The translations under genes were made by a program, and so were the position numbers. This document shows, in pieces, positions 1-5,407 of a stretch of DNA of 7,767 nt (positions are counted from its first letter, which is position 1; each line of letters begins with the position of its first letter). The DNA is from Gammaproteobacteria bacterium. GTDB lineage: Bacteria > Pseudomonadota > Gammaproteobacteria > Eutrophobiales > Eutrophobiaceae. The notes below the pieces were generated by a model. That model ran no database searches, had not been told where the DNA came from, and saw nothing but the letters and a program-made list of their open reading frames with translations. Location: positions 1-7,767 of the forward strand of contig JAAXHV010000306.1 in NCBI GenBank assembly GCA_012270695.1. The letters run 5' to 3'.

Positions 1-749
1 GCGAACACCCGCTGGTCATGCAGTTCGTAACCGTAGTAACCCATCTCAATGTCAGCTCCCGTCACCACCGCCCTGACACCTGGGAGACTGACAGCTTCGG
101 AGGTATCGACGGACAGGATCTTCGCATGGGCATGGGTGCTGCGTATTAGCGCGCCATAGATCATACGCGGCAGGCGGACGTCTTCGGCATAGACTGCGCG
201 CCCGGTGGCCTTTTCCACGGCGTCAGTGCGCACCATGCGCGCGCCGATTGCGCCGTCCTCGCCGTTGGCGGTTCGCGCATGGATACTGCCGTCGCTTAAC
301 GCCTGTGCGGCGTCGAAGATCTTGCTGTAGCCGGTGCAGCGGCACAGGTTGCTGGAGATTGTGACCCTAACTTCCTCTTCGTCAGGATGGGGATTCCGGT
401 CGAACAGGTCTTTCAGTGAAAGCACCATTCCCGGTGTGCAAAAGCCGCACTGGATACCACCGCACTGGATGATGGCCTGTTGCACCGGATCCAGCGCCCC
501 CGGTTTGCCCAGCCCTTCGATAGTGGTCACCTCCCGCCCTTCTGCCTGGAGCGCCAGGACCATGCACGAGTTTACCGCGTTGCCGTCCAGCAGCACGGTA
601 CAACTGCCGCAATCCCCGGTGCCGCAGCCTTCCTTGGTGCCGATCAGTCCCAGGTCGACGCGCAACGCATCAAGTAAGCGTGTGCGTGGAGTGACTTCAA
701 TGGCTTCCGCCAGGTTGTTGACGGTAAAGTTGAGGGTCTGTTTCTTCAT
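1..749 (-). CDS. Molybdenum hydroxylase (xanthine oxidase family), fused [2Fe-2S] and molybdopterin domains; 3' end outside window
   Basis: The gene starts at 749 and stays open to the left edge, giving 249 residues of what should be a much longer protein. Residues 1-75 form a plant-type ferredoxin fold with cluster ligands C42, C47, C50 and C62. Residues 76-150 form the second [2Fe-2S] domain, with C101 and C104 in QCGFCTPG and C136 and C138 in NLCRCTGY. After a linker, the reading continues from about residue 171 into the first domain of the molybdopterin subunit (VRTDAVEKATGRAVYAED, then a PGV-AVVTG segment). These enzymes hydroxylate aldehydes or N-heterocycles using water, and pass electrons from the Mo centre through the two iron-sulfur clusters. 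Having both domains in one chain without an FAD domain recalls Desulfovibrio gigas aldehyde oxidoreductase. No Tat or Sec signal is visible, so a cytoplasmic site is inferred. The start has no Shine-Dalgarno and overlaps the upstream stop as ATGA, so translational coupling is likely. The substrate cannot be told; the Mo-site residues lie outside the window. Confidence 0.9.
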   Translation of the reverse strand, partial: MKKQTLNFTVNNLAEAIEVTPRTRLLDALRVDLGLIGTKEGCGTGDCGSCTVLLDGNAVNSCMVLALQAEGREVTTIEGLGKPGALDPVQQAIIQCGGIQCGFCTPGMVLSLKDLFDRNPHPDEEEVRVTISSNLCRCTGYSKIFDAAQALSDGSIHARTANGEDGAIGARMVRTDAVEKATGRAVYAEDVRLPRMIYGALIRSTHAHAKILSVDTSEAVSLPGVRAVVTGADIEMGYYGYELHDQRVF

Positions 750-1633
750 TGCAGGTAGCTTCGCACCGCGTCCAGTACCATCGTCCATGTTGAACTGTCT
801 GGATTGATCACTTCGAAGTGACCTGAATCGGGCGCCAGCACGCGTTTTATCCCGGTATCGCCAATCGCCCGCGCAGCCGTTGCGTAGGCCTCACCGAAAG
901 GTGTCCAGACCGTATCGTGCACCCCCATTATCAAGGTCTGCTGTACACCGATAGGCGCCATGCGCGCGGGTTCAACGTAGGCATAGCGCTCCGGACGCTC
1001 GGCAGGGGACCCGTCCATGAGTCTGTCGATCACGTTGTCGCAATTGCCTTGCTGGTGGAGTTGCGTAAGCGCGGCAGCCGGAGCCAGCGCAACGACGCCG
1101 ATCAGGGGAAGCGGATCGGGTTGGTAAAGATCATGGTCGGCGGGGATCCTCGGGCGGGCGCCGGTCCAGAGCGCCAAGTGACCACCGGCTGAGTGTCCCA
1201 TTACGATGACCCTGGAGAGGTCCAGAGGATATTCCATGGCCAAACTCCGCAAGTAGTCAGTGCCGGAACCGATATCGAGAAGGGTTCCGGGATAAGCGCC
1301 TCCGGGGTTCCCGACACGGCGGTATTCGAGATTCCATACCGCCAGGCCTTGCTCATGCAGCGCCCAGGCCAGGGGGCGCGTCGTGGTAATATCGTACTCG
1401 GCCAGCCAGCAACCGCCGTGTATGAATACGACGACAGGGAAAGGTCCCTCACCGGCAGGAACATGCAACTCGCCGAATTGCAAGGGATCGCTGCCATAGG
1501 CGATCTTCATACCCGGTTCACCTGACGACAGGTCGGCCAGCAGGTCTTCCACAGTCATTATGTCTGCGTTTACACTTGACAGGCTCGCACACAGCCAAAA
1601 GACAAGCGCCCCAATACTGTATTTCGTTCTCAT
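746..1633 (-). CDS. Exported alpha/beta-hydrolase (esterase / kynurenine formamidase-like fold)
   Basis: The protein has 295 residues. Residues 1-23 look like a Sec signal peptide: basic MRTK, a hydrophobic core, then cleavage after SVNA. C15 does not fit a lipobox, so a soluble periplasmic protein is inferred. The mature part shows the alpha/beta-hydrolase signature. The oxyanion-hole HGGCW is at 72-76, the nucleophile elbow GHSAGGH at 146-152 has S148, the acid is D240 in GVHD, and the base is H272 in DSGH. The HGG-type oxyanion motif and the SAGGH elbow place it near the esterase/lipase and kynurenine formamidase-like group, but the substrate cannot be named. The frame extends upstream to an ATG at 1696. 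I chose 1633 because GAGGAGG lies 6 bases before it and because it places the signal peptide at the N terminus. The stop overlaps the next gene's ATG, so the two genes should be co-translated. The hydrolase appears exported while its partner appears cytoplasmic, which leaves their functional link open. Confidence 0.88.
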   Translation of the reverse strand: MRTKYSIGALVFWLCASLSSVNADIMTVEDLLADLSSGEPGMKIAYGSDPLQFGELHVPAGEGPFPVVVFIHGGCWLAEYDITTTRPLAWALHEQGLAVWNLEYRRVGNPGGAYPGTLLDIGSGTDYLRSLAMEYPLDLSRVIVMGHSAGGHLALWTGARPRIPADHDLYQPDPLPLIGVVALAPAAALTQLHQQGNCDNVIDRLMDGSPAERPERYAYVEPARMAPIGVQQTLIMGVHDTVWTPFGEAYATAARAIGDTGIKRVLAPDSGHFEVINPDSSTWTMVLDAVRSYLQ

Positions 1634-1639
1634 TTCTAA

Positions 1640-1646
1640 CCTCCTC
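1640..1646 (-). promoter_or_regulatory. Ribosome binding site of the alpha/beta-hydrolase
   Basis: The minus strand reads GAGGAGG, followed by 6 bases and ATG at 1633. This near-perfect Shine-Dalgarno decides the start in favour of 1633 over the upstream in-frame ATGs at 1648 and 1696. Confidence 0.8.
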
Positions 1647-1670
1647 ATATCTCGAGGTTTAAGGGATTTC

Positions 1671-1720
1671 TGACAAGTCCTGAACCGCTCCCACACTGGA
1701 TACGGGAATGGACTTGTTCA
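1671..1720. repeat. Imperfect inverted repeat upstream of the hydrolase (possible operator or leader hairpin)
   Basis: TGACAAGTCC at 1671-1680 is matched on the opposite strand by TGAACAAGTCC, which is the reverse complement of 1710-1720. The arms differ by one inserted A, and the perfect core is 8 base pairs (ACAAGTCC / GGACTTGT) with a 29-base interval. It lies 38-87 bases upstream of the hydrolase start. It could be a two-site operator or, if transcribed, a leader stem-loop. No binding protein can be assigned and no regulator gene is visible in the window. Confidence 0.35.
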
Positions 1721-1749
1721 GTATAACTTAACATACCGTGATGAGCCGG

Positions 1750-1778
1750 TCGAACGTTAACCGCCCCGCTGCTATATT
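1750..1778 (+). promoter_or_regulatory. Possible sigma70-type promoter for hflX
   Basis: TATATT at 1773-1778 matches the -10 consensus at five of six positions. TCGAAC at 1750-1755 is a weak -35 (three of six) at the ideal 17-base spacing. A second -10-like hexamer, TATCAT, is at 1804-1809 without a good -35. Either would give a short leader before the hflX Shine-Dalgarno. This is pattern matching only. Confidence 0.3.
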
Positions 1779-1823
1779 ACTATCTTTTATCGTCACCCCC
1801 GTATATCATTTATATTTTTCATA

Positions 1824-1831
1824 AAGGAGGG
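1824..1831 (+). promoter_or_regulatory. Strong Shine-Dalgarno of hflX with no standard start codon behind it
   Basis: AAGGAGGG is an excellent anti-SD match. The hflX frame opens right after a TAA at 1836-1838, and its first codon, GTT at 1839, sits 8 bases after the GGAGG core, exactly where a start is expected. No ATG, GTG or TTG is near the right distance in any frame. Confidence 0.65.
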
Positions 1832-1838
1832 CGGATAA

Positions 1839-1925
1839 GTTAATACTCTCAACACAGCCAGCTCGGACAGACCGCGCGCTGTCCTCGTCCATGTCAATTT
1901 TCAAAACCCGCTCTACAATGAAGAA
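1839..1925 (+). other. hflX: In-frame, homologous 5' extension of hflX lacking a start codon
   Basis: These 29 codons are open and in frame with hflX. They include AVLVHVNFQ, which corresponds to the conserved N-terminal strand of HflX (AVLVHIYF in E. coli, as I recall it), followed by a segment leading into the first annotated residues. The distance from the frame opening to this strand (13 codons) is close to that in E. coli. It is therefore very probably real HflX coding sequence. None of its codons is ATG, GTG, TTG, CTG, ATT, ATC or ATA. Either a base is wrong in this sequence, the start was mutated (for example GTG to GTT at 1839), or translation now begins at the TTG at 1926. Confidence 0.7.
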
Positions 1926-2951
1926 TTGCACGAATTCGTGCGACTGACGGAATCTTCCGGCTTGGTCCCCGCAAACACTATTACCGGCAGCCGGGCCAGG
2001 CCCGATGCCCGATTTTTTATCGGCTCAGGCAAGGTGGAGGAGATCAGGGCATCTGCTCAGGATCATGACGCTGATATTGTGATCTTCAACCATGGTTTAT
2101 CACCGGCCCAGGAGCGCAACCTGGAGCATGAAATTAATTGTCGGGTTCTCGACCGGGTTGGTTTGATCCTCGATATTTTTTCCCAGCGCGCCAGATCCTA
2201 CGAAGGCAAGCTGCAAGTTGAACTGGCACAGTTGCAGCATTTATCCACCCGTCTGGTTCGAGGCTGGTCTCACCTGGAAAGACAAAAAGGCGGTATCGGT
2301 CTGAGAGGGCCGGGAGAAACCCAGTTGGAGACGGACCGGCGTTTGATCGGCAAGCGCATAAAAACCATCCGCGGCAGGTTGGAGAAAGTGAAAAGCCGGA
2401 GAGAGCAGGGGAGACGGTTGCGCCGACGCAATAATGCTGCCGTGGTCTCTCTGGTAGGGTATACCAACGCCGGCAAGTCCACGCTGTTTAACCGATTGAC
2501 CGGCGCCGACGTGTATTGTGCTGATAAACTGTTCGCCACCCTGGACCCTACTATCAGGAAAACCCGTCTGGCTGAGCATCTATCAGTGCTGATCAGCGAT
2601 ACCGTAGGTTTTATACGGCATATCCCCCATGACCTGGTGGAGTCTTTCCATGCTACCCTGGACGAGATAAAAAACGCTGATTTACTGTTGCACGTAGTCG
2701 ATATCAATGATGATCACCGCAAGCGCATTGAGGAGGTGAATACGGTAATCGACGAGTTGGGGGCGACATCCATTCCGCAGATTCTCGTCTTCAACAAAAT
2801 AGACCGGGCGGGGATTGAGCCGGCAAACGCGAAGCCGCAGAACAGGGCAGGAAACAGAAGCAACGGCGCCAGCGCGCGTGCCTGGGTTTCAGCCATGACC
2901 GGCGCCGGGCTGGTGGAGTTGCAACAGCTGATATGCCAGGAACTGCTTTAA
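1926..2951 (+). CDS. hflX: Ribosome-associated GTPase HflX, C-terminally short
   Basis: HflX is a GTPase that binds the 50S subunit and, in E. coli, splits stalled or heat-damaged ribosomes. Numbered from the TTG at 1926, the N-terminal HflX domain carries LSPAQERNLE and the glycine-rich RQKGGIGLRGPGETQLETD (119-137). The G domain shows G1 GYTNAGKS (178-185), switch I FATLDPT (203-209), G3 DTVGF (225-229), G4 NKID (290-293) and G5 SAMTGAG (322-328), all intact. The protein ends 13 residues after G5, so the C-terminal domain of about 65-80 residues seen in E. coli HflX is absent. The TTG is the first usable start but has no good ribosome binding site, and homologous sequence continues upstream to 1839 (about 370 residues in all). 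The gene leads the hfl cluster; hfq is not in front of it. Identity is certain, the start is not. Confidence 0.93.
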   Translation: MHEFVRLTESSGLVPANTITGSRARPDARFFIGSGKVEEIRASAQDHDADIVIFNHGLSPAQERNLEHEINCRVLDRVGLILDIFSQRARSYEGKLQVELAQLQHLSTRLVRGWSHLERQKGGIGLRGPGETQLETDRRLIGKRIKTIRGRLEKVKSRREQGRRLRRRNNAAVVSLVGYTNAGKSTLFNRLTGADVYCADKLFATLDPTIRKTRLAEHLSVLISDTVGFIRHIPHDLVESFHATLDEIKNADLLLHVVDINDDHRKRIEEVNTVIDELGATSIPQILVFNKIDRAGIEPANAKPQNRAGNRSNGASARAWVSAMTGAGLVELQQLICQELL

Positions 2952-3084
2952 CCTGTCCTGGAACAGGCTTGCCTGGAGGAAGAGCAGAGTGCTCATACGA
3001 TCCTTTTCACACAGGCGCTTCAGCATTGTGGTAAACTTCCGGATAGATTTGGCAAATCGGCAATGACAACACGAGGTGACGTAT
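2952..3084 (+). other. hflX-hflK spacer, possible decayed HflX C-terminal domain
   Basis: This 133-base gap is the longest within the hfl cluster. It contains a weak hairpin (CCTGT / ACAGG, 2952-2967) without a U-run, so it is not a convincing terminator. Read from 2951 in a frame shifted relative to hflX, it stays open until the TGA at 3064-3066 and encodes an arginine-rich peptide with SIVVNFRIDLA. That loosely resembles the SVSLQVRMPIV strand near the end of E. coli HflX. The resemblance is weak and may be chance. I see no clear hflK promoter. Confidence 0.3.
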
Positions 3085-4227
3085 ATGGGTTGGAATGAAC
3101 CACCGGAAAATAAAGGGCAGGACCCCTGGGGCAACCGGGGCAGGGGGGAAGGTCCGCCTGACCTGGATGATATCGTCCGCAAGATGCAGGAGGGTTTTAG
3201 CGGTATCTTCGGCAGGAAGACATCCGCCCCGAAAAAAGAACGCAAAGGATTTCCCTTCTCCTGGCTGATCGTAGTCATAGTCCTCGTCCTGCTGCTGTTG
3301 GTAGACATCACCTACCTTGTCGATCAGCAGGAACGTGGGGTCGTGTTGCGTTTCGGTCGTTATGAGAAAACCTTACAACCAGGCTTGAATTTCGTTCTTC
3401 CGAGTCTCATCGACAGGGTCATCACCGTTAACGTCGGCCAGGTGCGTTCTATTACCCATAAGGCATCGATGCTGACCCAGGATGAAAACATCGTGGACGT
3501 TGAAGTTGCCGTACAGTGGCGGATTAACGAGCCGGCTGATTTTATCTTTAATGTGAAAGACCCGGCTTTGACGCTGCGCCAGGTAACGGAAAGCGCCGTG
3601 CGCGCAGTCATCGGACAGAGTCAGCTGGATTACGTGCTCACCGAGGGACGCAGTGAGATTGCGCAACAGCAACAAGAGTTGATGCAGAAGATATTGGTTG
3701 ACGATTACCAGTCCGGGATCCTTATCGTCACCGTCGAAATGCAGCCGGCAAAACCTCCTGAAGACGTCAAGGCCGCGTTTGATGATGCCATCAAGGCCAG
3801 GGAAGACGAACAGCGCCTGGTTAATGAGGCGGAGGCTTACCGAAATGACATCCTGCCGCGCGCCCGCGGCGCTGCCGCTCGAGTCAGGGAAGAGGCTAAC
3901 GCCTACAAGGCTTCAGTCATAGCAAAGTCAGAAGGCGATGCGGCGCGCTTTGATCAATTACTTACGGAATATGAACAGGCGCCGGAAATCACCCGAAAAC
4001 GCCTGTACCTGGAATCCATAGAATCAGTTATGTCCGGCACCAATAAGGTGTTGCTTGACGCAGAGGGCGGCAACAGCCTGATGTATCTGCCGTTGGACAA
4101 GCTGATGCAACCCCGCACCTCATCTTCCATGAGCCTGCCCCGGGATCGTAGTTCGGATAGCGCCGGCTCCCAATCAGTAAATGACATTGCAGAACGTGTT
4201 GGAAACAGAGCACGAGGAGTGAGATAA
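3085..4227 (+). CDS. hflK: FtsH-associated SPFH membrane protein HflK
   Basis: HflK pairs with HflC to form a large membrane-anchored cage around the FtsH protease on the periplasmic side, which limits its access to membrane substrates. The protein has 380 residues. The N-terminal cytoplasmic part begins MGWNEPPENKGQDPWG and contains the family motif PPDLDDI. A single transmembrane helix lies at about 58-73, followed by the SPFH/band-7 domain from DQQERGVVLRFGRY (80 onward) to about residue 230. A charged, alanine-rich coiled helix (about 230-300) and a polar tail follow. An in-frame GTG at 3076 would add three residues. I prefer the ATG at 3085 because MxWNxP is the conserved HflK start and GAGGTG lies 6-7 bases before it. 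hflC begins 2 bases after the stop, so co-translation is expected. Confidence 0.95.
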   Translation: MGWNEPPENKGQDPWGNRGRGEGPPDLDDIVRKMQEGFSGIFGRKTSAPKKERKGFPFSWLIVVIVLVLLLLVDITYLVDQQERGVVLRFGRYEKTLQPGLNFVLPSLIDRVITVNVGQVRSITHKASMLTQDENIVDVEVAVQWRINEPADFIFNVKDPALTLRQVTESAVRAVIGQSQLDYVLTEGRSEIAQQQQELMQKILVDDYQSGILIVTVEMQPAKPPEDVKAAFDDAIKAREDEQRLVNEAEAYRNDILPRARGAAARVREEANAYKASVIAKSEGDAARFDQLLTEYEQAPEITRKRLYLESIESVMSGTNKVLLDAEGGNSLMYLPLDKLMQPRTSSSMSLPRDRSSDSAGSQSVNDIAERVGNRARGVR

Positions 4228-4229
4228 CC

Positions 4230-5093
4230 ATGTGGCTGCGCATTATCATACCTGTTGTCCTGCTGGCTGTCGTTGCCTATTTTTCACTGTTCAGGGTGCA
4301 GGAGTACGAACAGGCCATTGTTTTCCAGTTCAAGGAGATCCAACGATCCGATTATGAACCTGGCTTGCATTTCATGATCCCCGTCATCAATACCGCACAG
4401 AAGTTTGAAACCCGGTTGTTGAACCTGGACCAGGAACCGCAACGGTTTTTAACTGTGGAAAAGAAAGACGTGATCGTCGATTATTACGCAAAATGGGTTA
4501 TCTCTGACGTTGAAAAGTTTTACGTGGCGACCCGTGGCGGCGATGTCCACTATGCCACCGGGTTGCTCGGGCAGAGAATCAATCGCGCCCTGCGCGACGA
4601 GTTCGGCAAACGCACGGTTCAGGAGGTGGTTGCCGGTGAACGTGGTGAAATCCTGGACGTGGTAGAGACAACCACTGAGCAGTTGCGTGAAGAACTGGGG
4701 ATTACCGTAGTTGACGTCAGGACCAAGCGAATCGACCTGCCGGAAGAAGTCAGCAACTCAGTCTATGCCAGGATGCGGGCCGAGAGGACCCGGGTGGCAA
4801 AAGACTTTCGCGCGCGCGGTGAAGAAGCAGCGGAACGGATCAGGGCGAACGCTGACCGTGAACGTGAGATCATCCTTGCCAATGCTTACCGGGACGCGGA
4901 AACTGTTCGCGGCCAAGGCGATGCCCGCGCCACTGAGATCTACGCCGGAGCATTCGGCAAAGATCAGGAATTCTACACGCTGTATCGCAGCCTGAACGCC
5001 TACAGGACAAGTTTCAACAACAACAGCGATATCCTCCTGCTTGAGCCGGATTCTGATTTCTTCAGGTATTTCAATAACTCCCAGGGTGAGTAA
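4230..5093 (+). CDS. hflC: FtsH-associated SPFH membrane protein HflC
   Basis: The protein has 287 residues, shorter than E. coli HflC (about 334) but similar to other gammaproteobacterial forms. Residues 4-21 form the N-terminal signal anchor. The SPFH/band-7 domain begins at FRVQEYEQAIVFQF and includes PGLHFMIPVI and YYAKWVISDVEKF. A long charged helix follows, with MRAERTRVAKDFRARGEEAAERI in the middle, then the family's FYTLYRSLNAYR segment and an acidic tail with LLLEPDSDFFRYF. It assembles with HflK in alternating fashion around FtsH. GAGGAG overlaps the end of hflK about 11 bases before the ATG, and only 2 bases separate the genes, which fits equimolar production. All family landmarks are present. 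Confidence 0.95.
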   Translation: MWLRIIIPVVLLAVVAYFSLFRVQEYEQAIVFQFKEIQRSDYEPGLHFMIPVINTAQKFETRLLNLDQEPQRFLTVEKKDVIVDYYAKWVISDVEKFYVATRGGDVHYATGLLGQRINRALRDEFGKRTVQEVVAGERGEILDVVETTTEQLREELGITVVDVRTKRIDLPEEVSNSVYARMRAERTRVAKDFRARGEEAAERIRANADREREIILANAYRDAETVRGQGDARATEIYAGAFGKDQEFYTLYRSLNAYRTSFNNNSDILLLEPDSDFFRYFNNSQGE

Positions 5094-5099
5094 GCGGGA

Positions 5100-5166
5100 G
5101 AATCCGGTACGGTTCAGCCCGGCCGAATGACACCCGATGAAGCTTCTCACCATTTGAATCCGGGCT
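5100..5166. repeat. Short repeats in the hflC-DUF2065 spacer
   Basis: AGCCCGG (5116-5122) and CCGGGCT (5160-5166) are perfect 7-base inverted copies separated by 37 bases. GAATCCGG also occurs twice in direct orientation (5100-5107 and 5156-5163). The right-hand copies end 4 bases before the DUF2065 ATG, where its ribosome binding site should be, so pairing could hide the site. No U-tract follows, so it is not a terminator. The repeats are short enough to be chance. Confidence 0.25.
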
Positions 5167-5170
5167 AACC

Positions 5171-5356
5171 ATGTGGACGGAATTGCTCAGCGCCATCGCG
5201 CTGGTCTTCATCCTGGAAGGAATTATGCCTTTCGTGAATCCCAACTGGATCAAACGGGTATTTCTTACCGCGTCACAGATGGATAATACTGCACTGCGCT
5301 TTATAGGCGTCAGCAGCATGCTGGTCGGCATGGTCCTGTTATATATCGTGCGTTGA
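5171..5356 (+). CDS. DUF2065 small inner-membrane protein (YjeT-like)
   Basis: This 61-residue protein consists of two hydrophobic helices (about 5-22 and 41-60) joined by a short polar loop. The segment LVFILEGIMPFVNPNWIKR matches the family pattern of a helix ending in LEG, then P, then a basic loop; the second helix includes LRFIGVSSMLVGMVLL. E. coli YjeT, in the same place behind hflC, has this layout. The function is unknown. Its conserved position suggests a link to the FtsH/HflKC complex or its membrane, but nothing here proves that. No strong Shine-Dalgarno precedes the ATG, and the spacer contains short repeats that could affect translation. Confidence 0.85.
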   Translation: MWTELLSAIALVFILEGIMPFVNPNWIKRVFLTASQMDNTALRFIGVSSMLVGMVLLYIVR

Positions 5357-5407
5357 AATGCCGTATATTCCGAAATTATCCTTTCTTGAATGAGGAGATG
5401 ACAGAGT

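Larger units (their letters stand above)
1634..1838. other. Divergent intergenic region; no hfq or other gene
   Basis: This stretch separates the minus-strand hydrolase unit from the plus-strand hfl cluster, so it should carry promoters in both directions. I see no credible coding sequence in it and no remnant of Hfq. It becomes AT-rich at 1771-1825, just before the hflX ribosome binding site. On the minus strand TATACT (plus 1720-1725) resembles a -10 box for the hydrolase, but no acceptable -35 accompanies it. No terminator is needed or seen between these divergent units. Confidence 0.6.

Noticed and set aside
334..807. Plus-strand open frame of 157 codons opposite the molybdenum hydroxylase
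   Set aside because: It is the antisense shadow of the hydroxylase and hydrolase genes, whose minus-strand products carry clear cysteine and catalytic motifs. The shadow protein resembles no family I recognise.
1051..1058. GCTGGTGG, the E. coli Chi sequence, also at 2909-2916, with 14 identical bases at both sites
   Set aside because: Chi differs between gammaproteobacterial groups, two copies are within chance, and both lie in coding sequence; the 14-base match shows no other repeat structure around it.
1648..1676. Minus-strand TTGTCA (plus 1671-1676) as a -35 box for the hydrolase
   Set aside because: The matching -10 would fall at GATATG, next to the Shine-Dalgarno, leaving no room for a transcript that includes that site, and the hexamer is poor.
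2241..2707. Two overlapping minus-strand open frames opposite hflX
   Set aside because: They lie entirely antisense to the conserved GTPase domain, lack recognisable motifs or ribosome binding sites, and read as mirrored codon bias.
2952..2967. Hairpin CCTGT-CCTGGA-ACAGG after hflX as a terminator
   Set aside because: The stem is only 5 base pairs and no U-run follows; hflK is downstream in the same orientation.
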